Program-made: the position numbers and the translations under genes
NCBI GenBank assembly: GCA_964511155.1
Contig: CAZEEJ010000004.1
Location: forward strand, 5,009 to 69,008
Length of the DNA: 64,000 bases
From: JAAYDF01 sp964511155
Lineage (GTDB): Bacteria; Planctomycetota; Phycisphaerae; UBA1845; PWPN01
Reading direction: 5' to 3'
Notes under the pieces: model-generated
What the model was told of the DNA's origin: nothing
The model's database searches: none
The model's input: the letters and a program-made list of their open reading frames with translations, nothing else
Part shown: piece by piece, positions 35,222-42,472 of the stretch
Layout: each line of letters opens with the position of its first letter
Numbering within the stretch: position 1 is the first letter of the stretch

Positions 35222-35598
35222 TCGACACGAACCTCTTTATCGAGCATATCCGGGCCAAGCAGAAAGAAACCACCTCGCTGGCCCGCATCCAGGAACAACG
35301 CCACCGGTTGGTCACATCCAGTATCGTCGTGGCCGAGCTCTGCTATGGGGCTCGATCAGACCTGCTGCGTGCCGAGGTTGAGAAGGTTCTTTACGGTGTC
35401 GAGATTCTACCCTTCACGGTCCAGATCGCCTGGCAGATTGCCGCCGAAGCGGAGCGACAGAAGAGCGCGGGGGGGGTCATCGGCTTTCGTGACCTGGCCA
35501 TCGCCTGCACGGCACTCATCGAACACCTCCCGGTTGCGACACATAACCGGGCAGAGTTTACTCGCGTGCAGAACCTTCGGCTGTTTGACTGGCGGTGA
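35200..35598 (+). CDS. PIN-domain ribonuclease toxin (VapC-like), second pair
   Basis: 132 residues from ATG 35200, with GAGGAG eleven bases before it. Active-site acids are in VLIDTNLFIEHIR, VVAELCYGAR and FRDLAIACTA, and the conserved ATHNRAEF closes the PIN fold. It is only distantly similar to the toxin at 33209, so the two pairs are not a recent duplication. They bracket mdh. Confidence 0.88.
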   Translation: MEPTQVLIDTNLFIEHIRAKQKETTSLARIQEQRHRLVTSSIVVAELCYGARSDLLRAEVEKVLYGVEILPFTVQIAWQIAAEAERQKSAGGVIGFRDLAIACTALIEHLPVATHNRAEFTRVQNLRLFDWR

Positions 35599-35651
35599 CC
35601 TTATTCCGGGGGGATCGGGCCTCTCGCCGGCCGGACGCAGAGAGGATCATC

Positions 35652-36515
35652 ATGCGAATACCACGTTATTGGGCGAAGGCGGAGCAGTCCGGCGCGGATC
35701 ACCGTGGGGGGCAGGTGCGTTTTCGCGTATGGGGATGGTCCTTCGACAGCCTCGCCGAGGCCACGCGTCATGCGGCCGCGAGGGCCAGATCGATCTGCGA
35801 TCTGGTTGCCACCGGCGAAAAACGCGATGCGTACGACTACCTCGAGCATCCGCTGAGAGAGGAGATTGTGCAGTCCGTCGGGGCACCCGGCGAGGAATCG
35901 GCGATCATCACGCGTAACCGCTACGGCGTTCTGGTGCTCAATTGCCGCTCGGTGTGCTTCGCGGACGTCGATCATGCACGAACCGGTTCGGGCGGCATCA
36001 TCGATGCATTGCGGTGCCTCTTCTCCGCCCGCCACCGACGGGAGAAGGCACAGGCGAACCGGCAGGCCACGCTTCAGAGGGTCCGTCACTGGTTGCAGCA
36101 GCATCCGGATCATTCCTGCCGAGTCTATGAAACGGCCGCGGGCCTCCGCCTGCTTTTCACGGACCGGCACTACGACCCGGTTTCCGAGGAGGTCTCATCG
36201 CTGCTTTCCCATCTGGGCAGCGATGCGCTATATCGGAGGTTGACGCTGCGGCAGGAATGCTTCCGTGCCCGCCTCACTCCCAAGCCTTGGCGCTGCGGGT
36301 GCCGTCAGCCGCCGAACCGCTACCCATGGGAGCGCGTTGAGGATGAGCGCAGGTATCGCGCATGGCAGCAGGAGTACGAAGCCAAGGCCCAAGGATACGC
36401 CGTCTGCCGTCTGCTGGAGATCCTGGGCAACGGGCTGCTTGATGAGGACTTGGCCCGGATTGTTGAGTTGCACGATCAGTACGCCTGTCGCCCCGACGAC
36501 GCCCAACTGGCGTGA
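35652..36515 (+). CDS. Unrecognised protein with C-terminal cysteines
   Basis: 287 residues from ATG 35652. No signal or membrane helix. The middle has VYETAAGLRLLFTDRHYDPV, and the C-terminal third contains RCGCRQPPNRYPWE, where the cysteines could bind metal. Sequences such as SWCF.. are absent and I cannot place it in a family. It is the largest gene of the 34.8-37.4 kb interval and may be cargo. Confidence 0.6.
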   Translation: MRIPRYWAKAEQSGADHRGGQVRFRVWGWSFDSLAEATRHAAARARSICDLVATGEKRDAYDYLEHPLREEIVQSVGAPGEESAIITRNRYGVLVLNCRSVCFADVDHARTGSGGIIDALRCLFSARHRREKAQANRQATLQRVRHWLQQHPDHSCRVYETAAGLRLLFTDRHYDPVSEEVSSLLSHLGSDALYRRLTLRQECFRARLTPKPWRCGCRQPPNRYPWERVEDERRYRAWQQEYEAKAQGYAVCRLLEILGNGLLDEDLARIVELHDQYACRPDDAQLA

Positions 36516-36595
36516 GGGTTGGTAAGCTGGGTATCCTCCGAGGTAGTCCCCGGCGGATGTTGTGTGTGGCGTGGTATTGACCGGAGCGAACCGAC

Positions 36596-36979
36596 ATGTG
36601 CTGGATTTGCCTGATTGTGCTCCTCCTCCTGCTGGTGGGGCTGCCTGTCGCATGGCTTGTGTCCGAGTTCAAGTCGCAACGGCTATGGGTACGCTGTGTG
36701 CTCGGATCACTGGCCATTTTGTGTTGTTTCGTAATCACTTGGCCTGCTGTTCGCCTCATTTCTGTGTTTGAATACAATGCCTGGTACGGATCAGCGTCCC
36801 ATGAGCTGATCGAGGCGGCCATTTCAGGAATCGAAGCGGGCCAAACGGACGTCGTGTTGAAGGAGCTCAAGCATCTGCGGGAGCAATTCGAGCCGACCTA
36901 CGAGAATCGAGGTCGCTACGACCGGTTGGTGGAGGCCGCGGTACAGAACATGACGGTAGCACGAGCTACAAGCCCTTGA
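36596..36979 (+). CDS. Small membrane protein, unknown
   Basis: 127 residues. Two hydrophobic helices (about 4-22 and 35-57) and a charged C-terminal tail that looks helical (VLKELKHLREQFEPTYENR). Flanking DNA is less GC-rich than most of the window. No known family. Confidence 0.5.
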   Translation: MCWICLIVLLLLLVGLPVAWLVSEFKSQRLWVRCVLGSLAILCCFVITWPAVRLISVFEYNAWYGSASHELIEAAISGIEAGQTDVVLKELKHLREQFEPTYENRGRYDRLVEAAVQNMTVARATSP

Positions 36980-37108
36980 CCAGGATGGGAGGGCAGCCCC
37001 TCGAGAGGTGTAGAGGAGACCAGCGATCTTCGCGATACGAGCCGCAATGCTCCTTATAGGAGTGATACGAGTCGGTTGGCTGCCGGACACGTGGAATGGA
37101 GACGCCCC

Positions 37109-37417
37109 ATGGACTGCCCACACTGTCGAGTTCTGATGAGCGAGGGTTCGTGCCGGATTCATGGCACGCTGTTCGGTTTCCTGGCCGTCGGTGTATCATA
37201 CATGAAGCTCTTCTTCACCGACGCCATCAGTTATAGAAAGGTCGAAGTCCTCCAGCCATGGGTGATGCAGAAGAGCCATTATTGCCCGCGATGTGGCTCG
37301 CTCGTGATCAAGGGAGACCTGGATCCGGATGGTGACATCGCCTGTTTGGGATGCGGCGCAGTGATACCGGCTGGTCAATCAACGTGCGAGAAATGCGGCT
37401 GGACGTTTGAGGCATAG
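37109..37417 (+). CDS. Small zinc-ribbon protein
   Basis: 102 residues from ATG 37109, with TGGAG upstream. Three CxxC pairs (CPHC, CPRC...CLGC, CEKC) at the N-terminus and in the C-terminal third suggest two zinc ribbons. The middle (GFLAVGVSYMKLFFTD) is mildly hydrophobic. A TTG start 33 nt earlier is less likely. Function unknown. Confidence 0.6.
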   Translation: MDCPHCRVLMSEGSCRIHGTLFGFLAVGVSYMKLFFTDAISYRKVEVLQPWVMQKSHYCPRCGSLVIKGDLDPDGDIACLGCGAVIPAGQSTCEKCGWTFEA

Positions 37418-37429
37418 CGGATCGCAGGC

Positions 37430-37491
37430 GCGATCATCAAGGACAAGCGTCGCAACCTGCCCTGTGCAGCTTGCTGTGAGCAGGAGTACGG
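37430..37491 (+). pseudogene. Duplicated fragment of mdh
   Basis: 56 of 62 nt match mdh positions 34556-34617 in the same orientation (GCGATCATCAAGGACAAGCG... onward). The copy contains a stop (TGA) and has no start, so it is not expressed protein. The rest of 37492-37625 contains a CCGTGTCGCAAGCGACACGG palindrome and nothing else I can name. Confidence 0.85.
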
Positions 37492-37625
37492 GGGATGGTG
37501 GGAGCTTGTCGAATTCGTGTTCGGTGGTTCCGCGCGGCAGCGATCCGTGTCGCAAGCGACACGGCTAAACAGAGCCGACGGTCATTGCGTTTTGGCGCTG
37601 AGGGGAGTGGGCTTACAATGACCGC

Positions 37626-38381
37626 ATGGCTGACGCGAGCATGATGAGTCGTGTGCGGGTGGTGCTGGTGCGGCCGCAGATTGCGGGGAACGTCGGGGCG
37701 GTGGCGCGGGTCATGGAGAACTTCGACGCGGGAGCGCTGTACGTGGTGGCGCCCGAGGTCGACGTGCTCTCGCGCGACGCGCTGCAGCGGAGCACGCGGG
37801 GGGAGCATCGGCTGCACGAGGCCTGCGTCGTCGCGACGCTCGCCGAAGCCCTGGAAGGGGCCGTTTACGCGGTGGGCACCAGCCGGCGGACCGGGCCGGT
37901 GCACCAGGCGGACGACCGCTTCCCGCGCGACCTGGGCGGGTTGCTGCGGCCGCACCTGGACGCCGGCTACGCGGCCCTGCTGTTCGGCTCCGAGGACAAC
38001 GGCCTGTCGCGCGAGGAGTTGCTCCGCTGTGATGCCGTGGTGCAGATTCCCGCTCAGCCGGCGTATCCGACGTTGAACCTCTCCCATGCCGTGGCCGTCT
38101 GCCTCTATGAGTGTTTCCTCGCCCTGGCCGACGTCCGTCATACCGACGCCAACCTCCACCCCGTCGGCCAACCCGCCGACCTGGCCCTCATGTCCCGCCT
38201 GCTGGATCGGCTTCAGCAGGCCCTGGGCACCATCGGCTATCTGAACCCCGACAAGCCGGACCACCTGATGTTCCCCATCCGCGGCATCCTCTCGCGGGCC
38301 GGCCTGACCCGCACGGAAGCTCAGATCCTCATGGGCTTGGCTCAGCAGATCGAGGAGTTTGCGGGGAGAGTGAGCGAGTGA
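37626..38381 (+). CDS. SpoU/TrmJ-like RNA 2'-O-methyltransferase
   Basis: 251 residues. VVLVRPQIAGNVGAVARVMENF opens the SPOUT fold, and the knot motifs are LLFGSEDNGLSREELLRCD and IPAQPAYPTLNLSHAVAVCLYE. The TrmJ group methylates tRNA position 32. The extra C-terminal helix region (LMSRLLDRLQQALGTIGYL) agrees with TrmJ. The last codons and stop are inside an 8-nt tandem array. Confidence 0.9.
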   Translation: MADASMMSRVRVVLVRPQIAGNVGAVARVMENFDAGALYVVAPEVDVLSRDALQRSTRGEHRLHEACVVATLAEALEGAVYAVGTSRRTGPVHQADDRFPRDLGGLLRPHLDAGYAALLFGSEDNGLSREELLRCDAVVQIPAQPAYPTLNLSHAVAVCLYECFLALADVRHTDANLHPVGQPADLALMSRLLDRLQQALGTIGYLNPDKPDHLMFPIRGILSRAGLTRTEAQILMGLAQQIEEFAGRVSE

Positions 38382-38471
38382 GCAAGTTAGCGAGTTAGCG
38401 AGTTAGCAAGTGAGCGAGTTAGCACGGCGGCGAGGGAGCACAGGCCCTGGTCTCGGCTTGCCGCTTCGCGG
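38370..38471. repeat. 8-nt tandem array plus 51-nt core, left copy
   Basis: Seven units of TGAGCGAG/TTAGCGAG (38370-38423) cover the stop of the methylase gene. Then a 51-nt core (AGCACGGCGGCGAGGGAGCA..., 38421-38471) is repeated as an inverted copy, 48 of 51 nt, at 41167-41217. Confidence 0.9.
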
Positions 38472-38477
38472 TCCGCA

Positions 38478-39818
38478 CTACTCCTCATCGAACGGTTCGT
38501 ACGGCTCCATGCGCATGGCCAGGTAACGCTGGTCCTGGCGGGCGTTCCAGGCTCGCCAGCCCTCCTCGGCCGCCCAAGCGACCACCAGCGGCACCCAGAT
38601 CAGGACCTGCGAGGTGACCGGCATGTGCCAAACGTCCGTGCGGGCATGGGCACCCCACACATCAAAGTAGAAAAGCATGGCGCCGCACAGCACCACCCAT
38701 CGCCAGCGCAGGCCCAGCACCGCGAACAGCAAGACCCAACTGACGTACCAGTACCGCACGGCCGGCAGCAGAATGAGCATGACCCCGAAGGCCCGGGCTC
38801 CGAACTCGTGCATCTCCAACTGGCGACAAGTCGCCAGCCACAAGACATAGCAGCACAGGGCGACCATGCACAGGGCCGCCGCCGACCAGGCACCCATCAC
38901 CGGCGCCAGGCACTGGGGAACCAGGCTGTTGAACAACGGCCCGCTGGTGAATTCATGGAAGGAGCCCAGCAGCCCCGGCCCGGCGGCTGAGTATGGCAGG
39001 TACCCGATGAGGATGACCGCCAGGGCCATCAGTGCCCCCCGCGGATTGCGGACCAGCAGCCACACCAGCAGCACCACCGCCACGGCTTTGGACAGCACGG
39101 CGAGCCCCAGGCACGCCCCGCACGCATACCACCGCCGCCGCAACGATGCCCACCCCGCCAGTGCGATCCACAGCAGCATCAACCCGTCGGGATGCCCCTC
39201 CATGGCAAAAGCCACCAGCGTCAGCGGCGCCAGGCCGTAGACCCCCACCCAGGCCGCGCTCCGCCCTACCGCTCGCGCCCACCCCGCCAGGGCCAGCAGC
39301 GCCGCCACCTCGCTCCCCAGCAGCGCCAGCTTGATCGACCCGCAGGCCGGGTAAACCCACGCCACCGCCGCGAACACCATCTCCAGCAGCGGAGGCTGGG
39401 TCGCCGTCGCGGCCGGGTGAGCCACCGCCGCCCAGCGCTCGTCGCGCAGATGGGCCATCCGATCATCGTTCGGCGGTGCCGCGTACGGGTTCCAGCCGTC
39501 CAACTGGACCCGGCCTTCCCACAGGTAACGGTAAAGCTGCTCCGAACTCGGCCCGCTAAAGGCCAGCAGACGCAGCGCGATCGCCGCCGTCAGCAGTACC
39601 ACCGCTTCCTGCGGATGATCCCGCCCGCGCGTGACCGCACGCGACCACACCAGCCACACGTATCCTGCGAACGCCAAGCCATAAAAGAGTTGAAACGCCG
39701 CGAGATGGCGTACCAGAGCCTCGGCGGAATCGATCAGGCCGGCCACCAGGGCAAAAAGCACCACGCCGGCCAACGCGAGCCACCACAAACCCCGCCGCAC
39801 TGCCTGAGCCGCGCTCAT
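38478..39818 (-). CDS. GT-C-type membrane glycosyltransferase, mannosyltransferase-like
   Basis: 446 residues with about 11-12 transmembrane helices. The first loop carries QLYRYLWEGRVQLDGWNPY, the pattern of polyprenyl-phosphate-mannose-dependent transferases, with glutamate where many have aspartate. A later loop shows AMEGHPDGLMLLW. Such enzymes add sugars from lipid carriers on the outer face of the membrane. It is divergent from lgt and lies within the inverted repeats at 38421 and 41167. Confidence 0.8.
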   Translation of the reverse strand: MSAAQAVRRGLWWLALAGVVLFALVAGLIDSAEALVRHLAAFQLFYGLAFAGYVWLVWSRAVTRGRDHPQEAVVLLTAAIALRLLAFSGPSSEQLYRYLWEGRVQLDGWNPYAAPPNDDRMAHLRDERWAAVAHPAATATQPPLLEMVFAAVAWVYPACGSIKLALLGSEVAALLALAGWARAVGRSAAWVGVYGLAPLTLVAFAMEGHPDGLMLLWIALAGWASLRRRWYACGACLGLAVLSKAVAVVLLVWLLVRNPRGALMALAVILIGYLPYSAAGPGLLGSFHEFTSGPLFNSLVPQCLAPVMGAWSAAALCMVALCCYVLWLATCRQLEMHEFGARAFGVMLILLPAVRYWYVSWVLLFAVLGLRWRWVVLCGAMLFYFDVWGAHARTDVWHMPVTSQVLIWVPLVVAWAAEEGWRAWNARQDQRYLAMRMEPYEPFDEE

Positions 39819-39968
39819 GGTTGGTTAGAAAGGTTCACTGAGCCTCAGAACGCTGCCTGGTTGCCCCGCTGCCGCTGCTCCGCTGCCTACCGCGGGGGCC
39901 ACCATAGGTTGGCCCCCCGGCACTGTCAACAGTGGACGACCGGCCGGCGCGGTGCTAACTTCGTCGCC

Positions 39969-41135
39969 ATGCATCCGGAACTTTTCAGGATACCCGTCAT
40001 CAACTTGGCCGTACCCAGCTACGGCTTCATCGTCATGGTTTCCTTCCTGGCAGCGACCTGGTGGACCGCACGGCGCTGCATGAAGGTCAAGGTCGATCCC
40101 AACATCGCCCTGAACCTCGGGCTCATCAGCCTGATTGCCAGCATCGCGGGTGCCCGGGCCTTCTACGTCATCCACTACTGGGAGTCGCAGTTCGCCCAGG
40201 ACCCGAAGCGGGTGCTGAACCTGTCGGCCGGCGGAGCGGAACTGTACGGTGGGCTCATCGGGGCCTTTGTCGCCTGCCTTGTGTATCTTCTGCTCAAGCG
40301 AGCCTCGCTTCGCCTGTGGGCCGACCTGACGGCACCCGGCATCCTCCTGGGCATGGGGATCGGCCGCTTCGGCTGCTTCGCGGTAGGCTGTTGCTGGGGC
40401 GGGCCTTGCCCTGAGCAACTTCCCTGGGCCGTCAGCTTCCCTTTCGGCAGCCCACCCCACCAACGGCAATGGGAGAACCGCCTGGTCACCGTGCCCGACC
40501 GCCTGATCTTTGTCGAACCTGGCGGTCAGGGCACCCTCCTGAATCATACCGTGCTCAAGCTCCCGCGGCAGACGCTCCAGAGCGCCGTCCGCCATGCGGA
40601 GCAGGGTCTCAAGAAGGCCCGCCGAGCCGGTGACCCGGAGGCCCTGGCCAAGGCCGAAGAGAACCAGCGGCTAGCTCAACAGGGCATCGGCCTGTTGCTC
40701 GAACACTTCGACGACTACGACACCGGCCCCGAGGAACTGCTCGCTTTCAGCGAGGCGCCCGACCTGCGCAGCCGACTCGTGCACCCGGCCCAGGTGTACG
40801 CCGCCATGGGGCCGATCCTCCTCGCCTTGCTGACCAGTGCCTACTTCTACCGGCGAACACGGCACGGCACCGTGATGCCGCTGGGGTTCGGCCTCTACGC
40901 CGTCCAGCGCTTCATCGAGGAGGCCATCCGCGTCGACAACCCGCACGACACGCTTGGCCTGACCGTCTCGCAGTCGATCAGCATCGTGATCCTGCTCATC
41001 GCCGTCTCCTGCTATTACCTTCTTCAGCGGCTCCCCCTGCGTTCGCCGCGGGCCGTCGCCTTCGTGCCCCCGACCACGGACGTGCCGGCTCCGCCCGCGA
41101 GCGGTCAGACGCAGGCGCCCTCGGCCACGCCGTAG
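39969..41135 (+). CDS. lgt: Prolipoprotein diacylglyceryl transferase with large insertion
   Basis: 388 residues from ATG 39969 (the frame opens far upstream in non-coding sequence). Lgt transfers diacylglyceryl to the lipobox cysteine in the inner membrane. Motifs: INLAVPSYGFIVMVSFLAA, GARAFYVIHYWE, SAGGAELYGGLIGA, GIGRFGCFAVGCCWG, and HPAQVYAAMGP. The usual protein is about 290 residues; here about 90 charged residues (about 170-260) are inserted before HPAQ. Lipoproteins with clear lipoboxes occur at 46061 and 46507. The 8-nt array at 41219 follows. Confidence 0.92.
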   Translation: MHPELFRIPVINLAVPSYGFIVMVSFLAATWWTARRCMKVKVDPNIALNLGLISLIASIAGARAFYVIHYWESQFAQDPKRVLNLSAGGAELYGGLIGAFVACLVYLLLKRASLRLWADLTAPGILLGMGIGRFGCFAVGCCWGGPCPEQLPWAVSFPFGSPPHQRQWENRLVTVPDRLIFVEPGGQGTLLNHTVLKLPRQTLQSAVRHAEQGLKKARRAGDPEALAKAEENQRLAQQGIGLLLEHFDDYDTGPEELLAFSEAPDLRSRLVHPAQVYAAMGPILLALLTSAYFYRRTRHGTVMPLGFGLYAVQRFIEEAIRVDNPHDTLGLTVSQSISIVILLIAVSCYYLLQRLPLRSPRAVAFVPPTTDVPAPPASGQTQAPSATP

Positions 41136-41166
41136 CCGCCGTGCGGGAGCGGTTGGTACGCCTGCG

Positions 41167-41355
41167 CCGCGAAGCGGCAAGCCGGGACCGGAGCCTGTGC
41201 TCCCTCGCCGCCGTGCTCCCTCGCTCACTTGCTCACTCGCTCACTCGCTAACTCGCTCACTTGCTAACTCGCTCACTTGCTAACTCGCTCACTCGCTGAC
41301 TCGCTCACTTGCTCCCTTGCTCACTCGCTGACTCGTTGCCTTGCCGCCCTGCTGC
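41167..41355. repeat. 51-nt core (inverted) plus longest 8-nt array
   Basis: The core at 41167-41217 is the inverse of 38421-38471. About 16 units of TCGCTCAC/TTGCTAAC in 8-nt register follow at 41219-41355, decaying at the end. The array ends about 90 nt before the argB start. Confidence 0.9.
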
Positions 41356-41443
41356 CTCCTCTTGACTTGCCGCCGACGCGTTCCTACGTTGACGGTTTAC
41401 CGCGGACCGGAGATTCCCGCGGGACAGGCGAGGTGGCGTACCC

Positions 41444-42319
41444 GTGCAGGAAGCAATCAACAAAGCGTCGGTGCTCATCGAGGCCCTGCCCTACATCCAG
41501 GGCTACGACCGCAAAATCGTGGTGGTCAAGCTCGGCGGGTCGGTGATGGACGATCCGGTAGCGGAGCGGGACTTGCTCCGCGACGTGGTCTTCATGAACA
41601 GCGTGGGGATGCAGCCGATCATCGTTCACGGCGGCGGGAAGGAAATCTCCAAGGCCATGGACGAGGCGGGCCTGGAGCCCGTTTTCGTGCAGGGGCTGCG
41701 GTACACCGACGAACGCACCCTGGCCATCGCCGAGCAGGCCCTGTGTGCCCGGATCAACCATCGCATCGTGGACACGTTGACGTCGATGGGCGTCGCGGCG
41801 CTCGGCCTGCACAGCCTGACGAGCTGCGTGCTCTTCGCCGAGCGGCTCTTCCTCAGCGGCGAGCACGGCCGGCGGATCGACATCGGGTACGTCGGGCAAG
41901 TCCAGGAGGTCAACGCCAAGATCCTGCGGCTGCTCTGCCAGGCGGACACCATCCCGGTCATCGCCCCCATCGCCCGGGACCACAGCGGGGGCAAGCTCAA
42001 CGTCAACGCCGACACCGCCGCCGGCCACGTCGCCGCCGCCATCCAGGCCGAGAAGCTGGTCATGGTTTCCGATACTCACGGCATCCGCACCGAGAAGGAT
42101 AACCCCGACTCCTTCTGCACGTCGCTCAATCGGCAGGAAATCGCCGACCTCATGCAGCGCGGCATCATCGACCGGGGCATGATCCCCAAGGTGGAGGCCT
42201 GTCTGCGGGCCCTCGACGCCGGCACGCGCAAGGCTCACATCATCGACGGCCGCATCCCTCATTCGCTGCTCCTGGAGATCTTCACCGACAAGGGCGTCGG
42301 CACGCAGATCCAGCCGTGA
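41444..42319 (+). CDS. argB: Acetylglutamate kinase
   Basis: 291 residues from GTG 41444. It phosphorylates N-acetylglutamate in arginine synthesis. VVVKLGGSVMDDP and PIIVHGGGKEI are the nucleotide-binding motifs, and the substrate loop is GKLNVNADTAAGHVA. The C-terminal IIDGRIPHSLLLEIFTDKGVGT is typical, with the DKG-T end common in arginine-sensitive enzymes. No other arg gene is adjacent. Confidence 0.96.
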   Translation: MQEAINKASVLIEALPYIQGYDRKIVVVKLGGSVMDDPVAERDLLRDVVFMNSVGMQPIIVHGGGKEISKAMDEAGLEPVFVQGLRYTDERTLAIAEQALCARINHRIVDTLTSMGVAALGLHSLTSCVLFAERLFLSGEHGRRIDIGYVGQVQEVNAKILRLLCQADTIPVIAPIARDHSGGKLNVNADTAAGHVAAAIQAEKLVMVSDTHGIRTEKDNPDSFCTSLNRQEIADLMQRGIIDRGMIPKVEACLRALDAGTRKAHIIDGRIPHSLLLEIFTDKGVGTQIQP

Positions 42320-42368
42320 AATGACAGAAGCGGGGGGAGCGGCCGCCCCCTGTGGCGGCCGAGGCCAG

Positions 42369-42420
42369 TATGCCCCCCAGTTGCATTCGGCGACCGGGGA
42401 AGTGGAGAACGAGGAATGGG
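42369..42420. repeat. Purine/pyrimidine hairpin repeat, left fragment
   Basis: CCCCAGTTGCATTCGGCGACC plus GTGGAGAACGAGGAATGG matches only the first 50 nt of the 3031 and 15786 copies; the pyrimidine arm and palindrome are absent. Confidence 0.65.
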
Positions 42421-42472
42421 CCGGAACGCGCAATGGCCGCGGCCGCCGGTCCGCCTCGCGGGAGGAGTATGC

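Noticed and set aside
38478..41135. A composite transposon carrying the GT-C gene and lgt
   Set aside because: The flanks are inverted repeats but no transposase is present and lgt is normally essential, so I report only the repeat structure.
41219..41355. CRISPR array
   Set aside because: Units are 8 nt with no spacers and no cas genes nearby; the same holds for the arrays at 9988, 23551 and 38370.
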